Shown in pieces: positions 10,258-23,919 of a stretch of DNA of 64,000 nucleotides. Below the pieces are notes generated by a model that saw only the letters and a program-made list of their open reading frames with translations, did no database searches and had not been told where the DNA came from. Origin of the DNA: Candidatus Desulfovibrio trichonymphae (GTDB lineage Bacteria; Desulfobacterota; Desulfovibrionia; Desulfovibrionales; Desulfovibrionaceae); assembly GCF_002355955.1 (NCBI RefSeq), contig NZ_AP017368.1:1262001-1326000 (forward strand). Direction: 5' to 3'. The position numbers were made by a program, and so were the translations under genes. Position 1 is the first letter of the stretch; each line of letters begins with the position of its first letter.

Positions 10258-11213
10258 GGCATGCCGCGAAGACGACCGTTGACAAAATCGCGTACAGACA
10301 TTGTGGCGGAGCCTTCCGGACGGACCAAATCAAGCTCATACCAGCGGTCAGCGCAGGCGACAGCAAGGGCATGGCGAGTATGACTGAGTACGCCTGGCGT
10401 CTCGCCTGTGAGCGGATCACCCGGAAAACCGGGAAAAAGCAACAAAGACCAGTCATCAGTCCACCCTACAAAACGGAAAAGAGCCCTGGCCGACGGCCAC
10501 GGCGCAAGTGCGCGAAGATGGGCGTGCACGGCAAGCGCAGGCAGATTCCAATTAATTATCAGGTCTTTTTTACGAATTTTTGCAGCATAAGATGCCTTGT
10601 CAGAATCCTGCTTCCCAGGATTTGCCCGGCCAGAAAGCAAATCATCCATCACTGCGCACAAAAGACGCGAGCCTTCTTGCGCAAGCAGATCTTGCATTTG
10701 CCCAGCCGTTGAATCGCTAATAGGAACAGTCTGCACGGCGTACACCGGGCCGGCATCAAGCTGTGAAACCATATGCATAACGGAAACGCCGGTCACGGCA
10801 CCATCATGCCAATTTTCCATAAGCGCCCGCTGGACAGGCGCCGCGCCGCGATACAGCGGCAACAAAGAGGCGTGCACATTGAGCGGCGCCAGACGTGGAA
10901 CGGCAATAATCCTGTCAGGCAAAATCATACCATACGCCGCAACGGCAAGAAAATCTGGAGCGAAAGCGGCCAGTTCATCAAACGCCGCAGTACTGTTAAA
11001 GTGCAATGGCTGTATTACGGGCAGAGATGACGCAAGAGCCAGCACTTTAACGGGAGAGACGGCAATTTTATGTCCCCTGCCTGCAGGACGGTCAGGACGC
11101 GTATACACAGCTACAACACGTCCCTTTGGCCAAAAAAGTAGACCCCGGAGAATCCGGGCCGCGAACTCCGGCGTGCCCATAAAAACTATGCGCGCTTTTT
11201 GCGGTGCAGCCAT
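10227..11213 (-). CDS. fmt: Methionyl-tRNA formyltransferase
   Basis: A 328-residue Fmt that formylates initiator Met-tRNA using 10-formyl-THF. The N-terminal Rossmann domain begins ARIVFMGTPEFAA and carries the active-site block LNVHASLLPLYRGAAPVQ; the C-terminal OB-fold domain follows. Its start lies inside the end of def, so the deformylase and formyltransferase are translationally coupled. The 3' end overlaps convergent parB. Confidence 0.96.
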   Translation of the reverse strand: MAAPQKARIVFMGTPEFAARILRGLLFWPKGRVVAVYTRPDRPAGRGHKIAVSPVKVLALASSLPVIQPLHFNSTAAFDELAAFAPDFLAVAAYGMILPDRIIAVPRLAPLNVHASLLPLYRGAAPVQRALMENWHDGAVTGVSVMHMVSQLDAGPVYAVQTVPISDSTAGQMQDLLAQEGSRLLCAVMDDLLSGRANPGKQDSDKASYAAKIRKKDLIINWNLPALAVHAHLRALAPWPSARALFRFVGWTDDWSLLLFPGFPGDPLTGETPGVLSHTRHALAVACADRWYELDLVRPEGSATMSVRDFVNGRLRGMPYGLCGAALS

Positions 11214-11704
11214 TTTTTCATTTTACCGTCAAACAGGACACGGCGCAAGCGGCTAAGGCGGTCAATGAAAAGAACGCCATCAAGATGGTCATATTCATGC
11301 TGCAAAACAATAGCGGGGAAATCAAGCAATTCTTCAACAATGCTGTTGCCGTCAATGTCTGTTGCGGTTAAAAGTACACGGCTTTTACGCACAATATCTG
11401 CGCGATAATCCAAAGGCACGGAAAGGCATCCCTCCTGCTCGCTTGCCACATCCTCACCTGAAAGCTCAAGAACCGGGTTCACAAGGATCCGTGGCGCTGA
11501 CGGAGCACCCCCTCTTGAGGGATCTATAAGCAGCATGCGGATTGCATGGCCAACCTGCGGCGCAGCTAGACCAACGCCACGCGCCGCATACATTGTCTCA
11601 AGCATGTCATCGGCTAATGCGCAGATTTCCGGCGTAATTTCAGATATTTTCTCGCACATACGCGCAAGACGCGGGTCTGGGTATGTAAGAATGTCAAGAA
11701 TCAT
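11186..11704 (-). CDS. def: Peptide deformylase
   Basis: A 172-residue Fe(II) peptide deformylase that removes N-formyl from nascent proteins. All three motifs are present: GVGLAAPQ (43-50), EGCLSVP with metal ligand C93, and QHEYDHLDG with H136, E137 and H140. It overlaps aspS by 4 bp and fmt by 28 bp, forming a compact operon. Confidence 0.97.
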   Translation of the reverse strand: MILDILTYPDPRLARMCEKISEITPEICALADDMLETMYAARGVGLAAPQVGHAIRMLLIDPSRGGAPSAPRILVNPVLELSGEDVASEQEGCLSVPLDYRADIVRKSRVLLTATDIDGNSIVEELLDFPAIVLQHEYDHLDGVLFIDRLSRLRRVLFDGKMKKWLHRKKRA

Positions 11705-13542
11705 GTCTCGGCAGCCGGTTCTCTCAATCTGAGCCCAAGTTCACACAACTGGCCGGAGGCAACGCCCGACGGCGCATCCGTAAGCAGGCAGGCAGCTTTT
11801 TGCGTTTTAGGAAACGCAATGACGTCGCGTATGCTGGAGGCACCTGCAAGCAGCATGACCAGACGATCAAGGCCAAAGGCAATGCCGCCATGCGGTGGGG
11901 CACCAAGTTCCAAAGCGCGGAGGAGAAAACCGAAGCGTTTTTCCGCAGAATCAGGAGAAAAACCCAACGCCGCAAACATACGCCGCTGCACATCGGCAGA
12001 ATGAATGCGTATGGAGCCGCCGCCTATTTCATTGCCGTTGAGTACAAGATCATAGGCACGGGCGCGGGCATTTTCGGGGTCACTGAGCATACGCTCAAGA
12101 TGTCCATGCGCAGGCGCCGTAAAAGGATGATGACGGGCGACATAGCGTTTTTCCGCATTGTCATATTCATAGAGTGGAAAATCCGTCACCCACAAAAAAT
12201 TAAAACTGTTTTCAGAAACAAGATGCAAATGCTCGCCAAGCCTGAGACGCAAATTTCCCAGAGCCGCATTGACCACGGCAGGTTCTCCGGCTTGAAAAAA
12301 AACGATGTCGCCCTGTTGCAGATCAAGTACTTGCGCAATGCTGTAGCGCTCACGCTCGGAGAGAAACTTTGCAACGGGTGATTGCCATTCACCAGATTTA
12401 ATTTTGATCCAGGCCAAACCCTGTGCACCATAAATTTTTACAAATTCCGTGCACTCATCAATTTCCTTGCGGGTAAAGGCATCTCCTCCAGTCACTTTCA
12501 TCGCCTTGACAAGCTTTGCGGCGGCAAAAAGCTTGAAAGCTGAAGCATACACAATATGGGTAATATCGTGCAGTTCAAGGCCAAAACGCGTATCCGGTTT
12601 GTCAACGCCATAGCGGTTCATAGATTCATCCCAAGACAGGACGGGAAAGGGCCGTTTCAGCGAAATCCCTTGAACGTCGCTGAAAACGCGCGCCATGAGG
12701 CCTTCAGCCATACACATCACAGCATTTTCATTGACAAAGCTCATTTCAATGTCAATTTGCGTGAATTCCGGCTGTCGGTCAGCGCGCAGATCTTCATCGC
12801 GAAAACAGCGGACTATCTGAAAATATCGATCAAAACCACCAATCATAAGTAATTGTTTAAATAATTGTGGAGACTGCGGCAGTGCATAAAACTGACCAAA
12901 GTTCAGCCGGCTGGGAACAAGAAAATCCCGGGCTCCTTCAGGAGTTGATTTTGTAAGCATGGGTGTTTCCACTTCCACAAAGGCGTTTTCATTCAGAAAA
13001 CGCCGGACTGTCTGGGCCACCAGATGGCGCAGTCGCAAATTTGCCTGCATGCGGGGACGGCGAAGGTCAAGATAGCGCCAGGCAAGGCGCAGATTTTCCC
13101 CTGTCTCTGAGCGTTCCTCAACAGAAAAAGGGGGGGGTTTTGAAGTGTTCAAAAGTTTCCAGTCAATGGCCACAACCTCAATTTTCCCTGTTGGCATAGC
13201 TGGATTGACCATGCCTGCCGGACGCGGCCGCACTTTGCCGCGCACAGCGAGCACATATTCCGAACGCAGGATGTGCGCATTGTTGTGAGCGCCCGAGGCT
13301 GTATCAGGGCTGAAAACAACCTGTGTCAAACCAAAACAGTCACGCAGGTCGACAAAGATAAGCCCCCCATGATCCCGACGGTATTGCACCCAACCCATCA
13401 GACAGACTTCCTGATCGACATCATCCAGCGTCAGGGCACCGCAACAGTGCGTGCGCAACCAGCCACCCACATCCTGAATAAATTTTTGATGTTCCTGCTG
13501 CAGATCAGCAGGTTGTATGTCTTCCGGCATAGATTCAGTCAT
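11701..13542 (-). CDS. aspS: Aspartyl-tRNA synthetase
   Basis: A 613-residue bacterial-type AspRS. It has an N-terminal OB-fold anticodon domain (GWVQYRRDHGGLIFVDLRD), the class II core with TPEGARDFLVPSR and ALPQSPQLFKQLLM, a GAD insertion, and motif 3 GIAFGLDRLVMLLAG. I chose the ATG at 13542 (MTESMPEDI). The longer frame from 13605 adds about 20 residues that lie within hisS. The stop overlaps def and the start overlaps the end of hisS by 8 bp. Confidence 0.96.
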   Translation of the reverse strand: MTESMPEDIQPADLQQEHQKFIQDVGGWLRTHCCGALTLDDVDQEVCLMGWVQYRRDHGGLIFVDLRDCFGLTQVVFSPDTASGAHNNAHILRSEYVLAVRGKVRPRPAGMVNPAMPTGKIEVVAIDWKLLNTSKPPPFSVEERSETGENLRLAWRYLDLRRPRMQANLRLRHLVAQTVRRFLNENAFVEVETPMLTKSTPEGARDFLVPSRLNFGQFYALPQSPQLFKQLLMIGGFDRYFQIVRCFRDEDLRADRQPEFTQIDIEMSFVNENAVMCMAEGLMARVFSDVQGISLKRPFPVLSWDESMNRYGVDKPDTRFGLELHDITHIVYASAFKLFAAAKLVKAMKVTGGDAFTRKEIDECTEFVKIYGAQGLAWIKIKSGEWQSPVAKFLSERERYSIAQVLDLQQGDIVFFQAGEPAVVNAALGNLRLRLGEHLHLVSENSFNFLWVTDFPLYEYDNAEKRYVARHHPFTAPAHGHLERMLSDPENARARAYDLVLNGNEIGGGSIRIHSADVQRRMFAALGFSPDSAEKRFGFLLRALELGAPPHGGIAFGLDRLVMLLAGASSIRDVIAFPKTQKAACLLTDAPSGVASGQLCELGLRLREPAAET

Positions 13543-14794
13543 GAAATATTCCCGCCTGCAAAAAGTGAAAAACATCAGCCTCGGGCATGGCGTTCTGCAC
13601 CCCATTGTTCATATTTTTAACAGTCACCAGACCTGCAGCAGTTTCATTTTGGCCGATTATCAAGCAATAGCGCGCACCAGATCGACCTGCCTGCCGCATA
13701 AGACTCTTGAAGCCAGCAGGGGTAAAATTGAGCAGACCAGACAACCCGGCTGCGCGTAGTTTCTGCCCAAGCACAAAAACCTGGAGCTGCACAGTGGCGT
13801 CCAAGGCCAAAAGATAAAAATCCGGTCGGAGCCGCTGCTTTTTGTCAAGTAAAAAAGCCAGTCGCTCCATGCCGCAGGCAAAACCAACGCCAGGTATGTC
13901 CGGCCCTCCAAGGGTTTTAACAAGACCGTCATAACGGCCGCCGCCTGCAACAGCCGCTTGCGCGCCAATAGCTCCGCTCACAACCTCAAACGTGGTACGG
14001 CAATAATAATCAAGGCCGCGCATAAGGCGGTGATCCTGCTCAAATCCGACATCCTGGACGCGCAAGAATGCAAGAACCGCATCAAAATGCCGACCGCAGT
14101 CAGGGCATTGGCAATCAAGTATTTTGGGGGCCTGCGCGGTCAGAGCCTTGCAGGCGGGATGCTTGCAATCAAGCACTCTCAAGGGATTTGTCAGAACGCG
14201 CCGACCGCAATCCGCGCACAAAGTTGACTGATCAACCTGCGCCAGATATGCAGCAAGAGCGGCTCGGTAGCGCGGTCGACACTCGGCGCAGCCCAAAGAG
14301 TTAATCTTCAATGTCAGGTCTTTTACGCCAAGATCTGCTAAAAAAAGCAAAAGCATGGCAATGAGTTCCGCATCAGCCACAGGACTGTCCGACCCAAGAC
14401 ACTCGCAATTAATCTGATGAAACTGCCGCATGCGACCAAGCTGGGGACGCTCATACCGAAACATGGGGCCCATCGTGAAAAGACGGCTCACCGGCTCGCG
14501 ACTAAACAGCGAGGCGTCAAGAAAAGCGCGCATGACGCCGGCCGTGGCTTCCGGGCGCAACGACAAAGAACGCCCTTTACGATCAGAAAAAGTGTACATT
14601 TCTTTTTGTACAACATCAGTTTCCGAACCGATGGAGCGCGAAAAAAGTTCGGCAAATTCCAGCACAGGCGTGCGCAACTCCATAAAACCATACCGGGAGA
14701 ACACAGCTCGCGCGCAATCTTGCATGCGTGTAAAGACATCGCTTTCCGGCGGAAACATATCCGCAAACCCTTTAATGCGCGTCACCCGCGACAT
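13535..14794 (-). CDS. hisS: Histidyl-tRNA synthetase
   Basis: A 419-residue class II HisRS. Motif 2 is FRYERPQLGRMRQFHQINCE, the histidine-A motif is RGLDYYCRTTFEV, and an anticodon-binding domain follows. The start at 14794 (MSRVTRIKGF) fits the family N-terminus. The region between motif 2 and the His-A motif contains several CXXC-like pairs, as in many bacterial HisRS. It lies 32 bp downstream of purF. Confidence 0.96.
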   Translation of the reverse strand: MSRVTRIKGFADMFPPESDVFTRMQDCARAVFSRYGFMELRTPVLEFAELFSRSIGSETDVVQKEMYTFSDRKGRSLSLRPEATAGVMRAFLDASLFSREPVSRLFTMGPMFRYERPQLGRMRQFHQINCECLGSDSPVADAELIAMLLLFLADLGVKDLTLKINSLGCAECRPRYRAALAAYLAQVDQSTLCADCGRRVLTNPLRVLDCKHPACKALTAQAPKILDCQCPDCGRHFDAVLAFLRVQDVGFEQDHRLMRGLDYYCRTTFEVVSGAIGAQAAVAGGGRYDGLVKTLGGPDIPGVGFACGMERLAFLLDKKQRLRPDFYLLALDATVQLQVFVLGQKLRAAGLSGLLNFTPAGFKSLMRQAGRSGARYCLIIGQNETAAGLVTVKNMNNGVQNAMPEADVFHFLQAGIFHD

Positions 14795-14826
14795 ACGTCC
14801 CCTCTTTGACGGTAAACCGGATAAAA

Positions 14827-16233
14827 TCAACCGGGAAGAGCTCCGCAAATGGTTTCAAAACGATATTTGCCGCACTCCTCACAGGGCAGGGGATAGTTGC
14901 CAGTAAAACAGGCAAGACAATAGTTATCTGACTGCATAACAGCATGCAACAGCCCGTCAACACTTAAATAATGTAAAGAATCCACATCAAGCCGTCTGAT
15001 TATTTCCTCCAAGGAATGTGTGGCCGCAATCAATTCCCCCTTCGAGGAAAAATCTATGCCATAGTAACAGGGAAATTTTACAGGGGGGGAACTGATGCGG
15101 ATATGCACTTCACGCGCGCCGAGTTCGCGCAGTTTTTTAACGCGCGTTATCATAGTTGTGCCGCGCACGATTGAATCATCAACTATACATATGCGCTTGC
15201 CGTGTATCATGGGACGCACGGGATTGATTTTAACACGAACTCCGAAATTGCGCATGCTCTGGCTTGGCTGAATAAAAGTGCGTCCAACATAATGATTGCG
15301 TATCATAGCGTGTTCGTAGGGCAACTCAACGCATTGGGCAAAACCCACTGCCGGATAAACGCCAGAATCCGGAAAAGGTAAAATAAAATCCACATCAGGC
15401 GCCGATTCACAGGCAAGCTGCCAACCCATGCGCTTGCGGCAAAGGTAGACCTGCTCGTCAAAGACATAGGAATCAGGCCGCGCAAAATAAATGAGCTCAA
15501 AAATACACTGACTGGGGCTCTGCGGCAACAGATCGCACAAGCGCTCGCTACGCTCGTCCCGTTCATCCACAATATACATCTCACCCGGCGCAATAGGACG
15601 TTGATACTCGGCTTCCAGCAAATCAAAGGCGCAGGTTTCCGAGGCGAAAACAGGGCTTGCGTCAAGACGCCCCAGCGCCAAAGGATGAAACCCCTGCGGA
15701 TCACGGACAGCAATAAGGGTGGAACCGGAGAGCACAAGCAGACAATACGCGCCTCGCACTCTGGCGCACACCTCGCGCACGGCATTAGGCAACTCATGTT
15801 CTCGCAAAGCAAGGACAAGCAGATGCACGAACACCTCAGTATCATTGCTGGTGGAAAAAATGCTGCCCGCATTTTCCAGTTCGTCACGCAGAGCCTGCGT
15901 ATTAATCAGATTGCCGTTGTGGGACACAGCAATGGTCTGACCTCTGTAACGGACTAGAAAGGGTTGGGCGTTGCGCAGTTCAGAAACGCCGGTGGTGGAG
16001 TAGCGTACATGCCCGATGGAAATACGGCCCTGCAGGCGGCGCAAATCCGCTTCAGAAAAGACATCAGGCACAAGGCCCATGCCTTTGTGTTCATATACCG
16101 TGTTGTTGTCTAGCGTGACAATGCCGGCGCTTTCTTGGCCCCTGTGCTGCTGGGCGTAAAGACCGAAATATGCAAGCCGCGCCGCGTCCTCATGGTCGTA
16201 AATGCCAAAAAGGCCGCATTCATGCCGTATCAT
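14827..16233 (-). CDS. purF: Amidophosphoribosyltransferase
   Basis: A 468-residue PurF, the first committed step of purine synthesis (PRPP plus glutamine to phosphoribosylamine). The N-terminal Ntn glutaminase begins MIRHECGLFGI; the Cys after the short propeptide becomes the catalytic N-terminus. The PRPP-binding motif is ICIVDDSIVRGTT. Four late cysteines (CLACF, CEEC) may bind an Fe-S cluster, as in the Bacillus type. A GGAGA element supports the ATG at 16233 over the longer frame to 16326. Confidence 0.95.
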   Translation of the reverse strand: MIRHECGLFGIYDHEDAARLAYFGLYAQQHRGQESAGIVTLDNNTVYEHKGMGLVPDVFSEADLRRLQGRISIGHVRYSTTGVSELRNAQPFLVRYRGQTIAVSHNGNLINTQALRDELENAGSIFSTSNDTEVFVHLLVLALREHELPNAVREVCARVRGAYCLLVLSGSTLIAVRDPQGFHPLALGRLDASPVFASETCAFDLLEAEYQRPIAPGEMYIVDERDERSERLCDLLPQSPSQCIFELIYFARPDSYVFDEQVYLCRKRMGWQLACESAPDVDFILPFPDSGVYPAVGFAQCVELPYEHAMIRNHYVGRTFIQPSQSMRNFGVRVKINPVRPMIHGKRICIVDDSIVRGTTMITRVKKLRELGAREVHIRISSPPVKFPCYYGIDFSSKGELIAATHSLEEIIRRLDVDSLHYLSVDGLLHAVMQSDNYCLACFTGNYPLPCEECGKYRFETICGALPG

Positions 16234-16460
16234 AAAACTATCTCCAGCACACAACATGCTATTTAATTTTTTTCGCAAATGCGCAATGCGATTGTCTATG
16301 ACGGCGCAGACACGCTGCAAGGCCATGAAAATTTTACCCAGCTCACTGTCCAGAAGTCTGCTGGGCGAGGTCGCACTTTCGAACGAGTGAACGTGATGTC
16401 ATCGCCGCCCAAAGAGCTAATGTGAAAAGCAAACAAAACGGGACAGCGCCGACCGCAATA

Positions 16461-18968
16461 TCAGTTCGCATCTCCCCGATCCATATCGGTGAAGCCGTCA
16501 ACGACGATCTGCGACACATTTTCGTCATCGGCTTTTAGTATCTGACCACCCTCATCCACACGGTCAAAGCCCATAACGCACGCGCCGCCGTCCAGACGCA
16601 CCAGCATAACACCCTGTGTTGCCCGCCCCATACTACGCACTTCGTCCACTCCTATGCGCACAACCTTGCTCGCTGAAGTGAGCAGCACAAGGCCGTCATT
16701 GTCCCGCACAGGCATGGCACCCAGCACTTTGCCTGTTTTTGCGGTTACCTTGAAATTGGCCACTCCCTTGCCACCACGCGACTGCAGACGGTACAAATCC
16801 ACACTGGTACGCTTGCCATAACCGTTAGCAGAAATGGACATGATTTCCGTGCTCTGATCAGGCTCTTTCAGGACGACCACGGCCACCACGCAATCTTTTC
16901 TGCGCAAGGCAATGCCCTTGACACCCGTAGCCACACGGCCCAGCGGACGCAAATCACCGCAGGCAAAACGTATAGCAAGACCGTCGGCCGTAGCGAGTAC
17001 AATATGGCTGTCCATGCGTATGGGGCGCACAGCCACAAGCTCATCGTCTTTCCGAAGCCCCACAGCCATGATGCCTGTTTTGCGGCAACGCGCATAGAGT
17101 GAAGCGGCGGAACATTTCACCATGCCGCGTCGCGTTACAAAGAGAAAATATTTGTCGTCGGCAAATTCGCGCAGGGCCAGCACCGTTGTGACCCATTCAC
17201 CCTCTTCCAGCGGCAAAATGTTGTTAATGTGCACGCCCTTGGCCGTACGACTGCCATCGGGCACCTGATGTGCCTTGAGCTGGAGCATGCGTCCCCTGTT
17301 GGTAAACAGGCAAAGATATTGATGGTTTGTTGTAGTCAGAAATTCCTGTACATAATCGCCCTCAGAAATAAGCAGCGCGGTTATGCCCTTGCCGCCGCGC
17401 TTCTGCTGCTGGTAATTTTCAAGATTGGTACGCTTCATATAGCCGCGCCGAGAGAGCGTGATCACCACTTCTTCATCCGGTATCAAATCTTCAATATCAA
17501 TGCCGGTCAACGCTTCTGTCAGGACTTCCGTGCGGCGCGGCGTAGCAAATGTTTCGCGTATTTCACGCAACTCCCGTTTGAGCTCGTTGCGGAGTACTTC
17601 CGGATTATCCAGCACAGATCTGAAAAATTCGATCTTGCCCAAAAGTTCATTATACTCATTTTGCAATTCTTCGCGTTGTAGGCCGGTAAGACGCTGCAGA
17701 CGCATTTCCAGAATGGCTTTGGCCTGGACTTCAGAAAGAGAAAACGCGCGCATGAGGCTGAGACGGGCTTCCTCAGGGCTTGCAGAAGCGCGGATAAGCG
17801 CAACCACCGCGTCAATATTGTCTATGGCGATTTGCAGGCCTTCCAGTATATGCGCCCGCGCCTGCGCCTTTTCAAGATCAAAACGTGTGCGCCGTATAAC
17901 CACTTCACGCCTGTGGTCGACAAAATGGCCCAAGGCAGTTTTGAGGGTCAGCAATTGAGGCCTGTTTTCCGCCACAGCCAGCATATTGATGCCGAAGCTT
18001 GTTTCCAGCGACGTGAATTTATACAGGGAATTGATGACAATATCGGCAATAACCCCGCGCTTCAAATCAATGACAATGCGAATGCCGTTGCGGTCAGATT
18101 CGTCACGCAAATCCGCAATGCCGTCAATTTTGCGGTCATTGACCAAAGCGGCGATTTTTTCCACAAGGCTTGATTTGTTCAGAGCAAAAGGAATTTCTTT
18201 AATAACAATAGACTGTGCGCCCTTTTTACGCTCTTCCAGCTCAACTCGACCACGCACTTTCACCGTGCCGCGGCCGGTGTGGTAGGCGTCCGAGAGGGCC
18301 TTGCCGGCATAGACAAAGCCATAGGTGGGGAAATCCGGCCCTTTGACGAATTCCATGAGATCGTCAACGCTGCATTGAGGGTTATCAAGCAGCAGTTGCA
18401 ACGCGCCGCACAATTCCCCCAGATTGTGAGGGGGAATCTTGGTGGCCATGCCCACGGCAATTCCGGAAGAACCGTTAAGCAACAGATTGGGAACCTTGGT
18501 CGGCAAAACAGAGGGCTCCAGCAGGGTGTTGTCGTAATTCGGTCTGAAATCCACCGCGTCCTTGTCAAGGTCGTTCAAAAATTCCTGGGCAAGGCGCGAC
18601 ATACGCACCTCAGTATAGCGCATTGCCGCCGGGGCGTCGCCATCCACAGAACCAAAATTCCCCTGACCGTCAACCAGAGGGTCGCGCATGGAAAAATCCT
18701 GGGCCATGCGCACTAGGGCGTCATAAACTGCGGAATCGCCGTGCGGGTGATATTTGCCTATCACATCACCCACAATACGCGCAGATTTTTTATGCGGCCG
18801 GTTATAGTTGTTGGCGAGTTCATGTTGGGCAAACATAATGCGCCGGTGTACAGGCTTCAGTCCGTCGCGTGCGTCCGGAATGGCGCGTCCGATAATGACC
18901 GAGAGCGAATACTCCAGATAGGATTTGCGAAGTTCTTTTTCTATGCTGACTTGCGGTTTGTCTGACAC
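16461..18968 (-). CDS. gyrA: DNA gyrase subunit A
   Basis: An 835-residue GyrA that cleaves and rejoins DNA during negative supercoiling. The catalytic tyrosine is Y118 (AMRYTEV). The quinolone-determining region [13 protein letters not shown] keeps S79 and D83, so no classical resistance change is seen. The C-terminal beta-pinwheel carries the GyrA box QQKRGGKG. It is 53 bp downstream of gyrB in the origin cluster. Confidence 0.98.
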   Translation of the reverse strand: MSDKPQVSIEKELRKSYLEYSLSVIIGRAIPDARDGLKPVHRRIMFAQHELANNYNRPHKKSARIVGDVIGKYHPHGDSAVYDALVRMAQDFSMRDPLVDGQGNFGSVDGDAPAAMRYTEVRMSRLAQEFLNDLDKDAVDFRPNYDNTLLEPSVLPTKVPNLLLNGSSGIAVGMATKIPPHNLGELCGALQLLLDNPQCSVDDLMEFVKGPDFPTYGFVYAGKALSDAYHTGRGTVKVRGRVELEERKKGAQSIVIKEIPFALNKSSLVEKIAALVNDRKIDGIADLRDESDRNGIRIVIDLKRGVIADIVINSLYKFTSLETSFGINMLAVAENRPQLLTLKTALGHFVDHRREVVIRRTRFDLEKAQARAHILEGLQIAIDNIDAVVALIRASASPEEARLSLMRAFSLSEVQAKAILEMRLQRLTGLQREELQNEYNELLGKIEFFRSVLDNPEVLRNELKRELREIRETFATPRRTEVLTEALTGIDIEDLIPDEEVVITLSRRGYMKRTNLENYQQQKRGGKGITALLISEGDYVQEFLTTTNHQYLCLFTNRGRMLQLKAHQVPDGSRTAKGVHINNILPLEEGEWVTTVLALREFADDKYFLFVTRRGMVKCSAASLYARCRKTGIMAVGLRKDDELVAVRPIRMDSHIVLATADGLAIRFACGDLRPLGRVATGVKGIALRRKDCVVAVVVLKEPDQSTEIMSISANGYGKRTSVDLYRLQSRGGKGVANFKVTAKTGKVLGAMPVRDNDGLVLLTSASKVVRIGVDEVRSMGRATQGVMLVRLDGGACVMGFDRVDEGGQILKADDENVSQIVVDGFTDMDRGDAN

Positions 18969-19021
18969 GTTTTCCTCGAAATGCTGAAAATATCAAATGT
19001 AGATGTGGGATGCTGGCGATG

Positions 19022-22581
<3,560 letters not shown>

Positions 22582-22725
22582 AGTATTTTTCCTTATTATT
22601 ATTGTGTGTTTTTTTGTTCCTTACATTAATAGCATACTGAAATTAAAAAGAAATTTATGGCGGTTCAAGGTGAAAGCAAGTAACGTCGCGCACAAAAGGC
22701 CATATTTTTTCAGAGTAAGCTCCTT

Positions 22726-23745
22726 TTATTGTAAATTTTGTTCCATTTCTGTGACAATTTTGTTCACATCTTTGTTCGCAGGGATAATTTTTTTAATTTT
22801 ATTTACAGCATAGATGACGGTACTGTGATCTCTGCCTTCAAATGCCTGTCCGATTTCCTCATAGGAAAGGTGTAATTTTTGTCTGCAGAGATACATGGCT
22901 GTTTGTCGCGCAGTGACAATATCCGGACGGCGTTTTTCGCTCAAAATGTCGTCAGCCCGCAGATTGAAGGCATGGGCCACTTTGTTTAGTATTTTTTGAC
23001 AATTGATAGGTTTGTATATTCCGCCTGTATGGACGATGTTTTCCATATCCGCCACTGTGGGGGTTTTTTTGTGAATGCTGATAAAGGCTTTTATTTTCAG
23101 CAGAAAACCTTGCAAAAGGCGAAAGCCTGTGCAACGTTGTGCGAGAAAAAGACACTGTTCACGGCTTAAGTTTATTTTTTTTTGCTTGCACAGCGCGCGC
23201 GTATAACGCAAGCGTACTTCCATGTCAGGTTCAGTCAATTCCATAACAATGCCGCATTCTAGACGCGAACATAGCCGTTCTTCCAGCAATTTCAGAATGC
23301 CTGCCCTGCCGGAGCAGGCAATGGCGATCTGCCTGCCCTGCCCTTCCGTGTAGTTGGGGCAGGACTCGAGCAGAACAGTTAAAATATGCTGGTATTTTTT
23401 TTGTTCTGTGATCTCCTGCAGATCGTCTAGTAACAGCGCGCTGCATTGTCGCCAGAAAATTTCTGGGCGCATTGCCCAGTGTGTATTTTCAGAGCAAAAC
23501 CGCGCAGCATTGCTGTAAATGATTTGTCCGGGCAGGCTTTTTTGTTTAAAAACTGTGGACAGCGTTTGTAGAAGGTGGCTTTTGCCGACACCTACAGGTC
23601 CGCAGACCGTAAAGGGGTTATAGGCTTCTCCGGGATTGCTGTTGGCTATTTCTGTGATTGCAGCCAAAGGGAAAGCGTTTTTTGCATTACATAAAAATGT
23701 GTCAAACGGATTTTTTTCATTGCTGTCTGATGTGTCTGTCAACAT
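22726..23745 (-). CDS. dnaA: Short DnaA replication initiator (domains III-IV only)
   Basis: A 339-residue DnaA-like AAA+ protein. It opens at the FDTFL block that normally starts domain III; Walker A GPVGVGKS is at 49-56 and Walker B LLLDD at 104-108. Domain IV has the DnaA signature GRDHSTV at 304-310, preceded by a helix-turn-helix. Domains I and II (about 100 residues that bind DnaB and partners) are missing. An in-frame TAA about 50 bp upstream with no other start between fixes the ATG at 23745. No Shine-Dalgarno is evident. The domain-IV signature and the dnaN-gyrBA context favour DnaA over an Hda-type regulator. Confidence 0.85.
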   Translation of the reverse strand: MLTDTSDSNEKNPFDTFLCNAKNAFPLAAITEIANSNPGEAYNPFTVCGPVGVGKSHLLQTLSTVFKQKSLPGQIIYSNAARFCSENTHWAMRPEIFWRQCSALLLDDLQEITEQKKYQHILTVLLESCPNYTEGQGRQIAIACSGRAGILKLLEERLCSRLECGIVMELTEPDMEVRLRYTRALCKQKKINLSREQCLFLAQRCTGFRLLQGFLLKIKAFISIHKKTPTVADMENIVHTGGIYKPINCQKILNKVAHAFNLRADDILSEKRRPDIVTARQTAMYLCRQKLHLSYEEIGQAFEGRDHSTVIYAVNKIKKIIPANKDVNKIVTEMEQNLQ

Positions 23746-23919
23746 AAGTATATGTGGCTGCTGCCTGTGTTTGGTTTTGTAAAGTAAAAAATGTTTTTAC
23801 TCTTTTTTTTTTTTGGAAACAAGTCTTGCTGTGTTTGTGTCGTTGTAGTCAACCTTCTGGTTTTGCGTGCATTGCTGTCAGATGGACATGAGGCTTTGTT
23901 ACGAATATAGTAGATTTTA
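23746..23919. other. AT-rich divergent spacer, candidate origin region
   Basis: Between dnaA (minus) and the M23 peptidase (plus) lies an AT-rich stretch with long T tracts (near 23800-23815). Gene direction switches here from mainly minus to mainly plus. No good DnaA box (TTATNCACA) was found, so origin function is inferred from position alone. Confidence 0.35.

Noticed and set aside
11800-12381. 193-codon plus-strand frame
   Set aside because: Antisense shadow of aspS.
22582-23919. DnaA-box cluster / oriC
   Set aside because: No TTATNCACA-like boxes seen in either spacer flanking dnaA; only AT-richness and gene orientation point to an origin.
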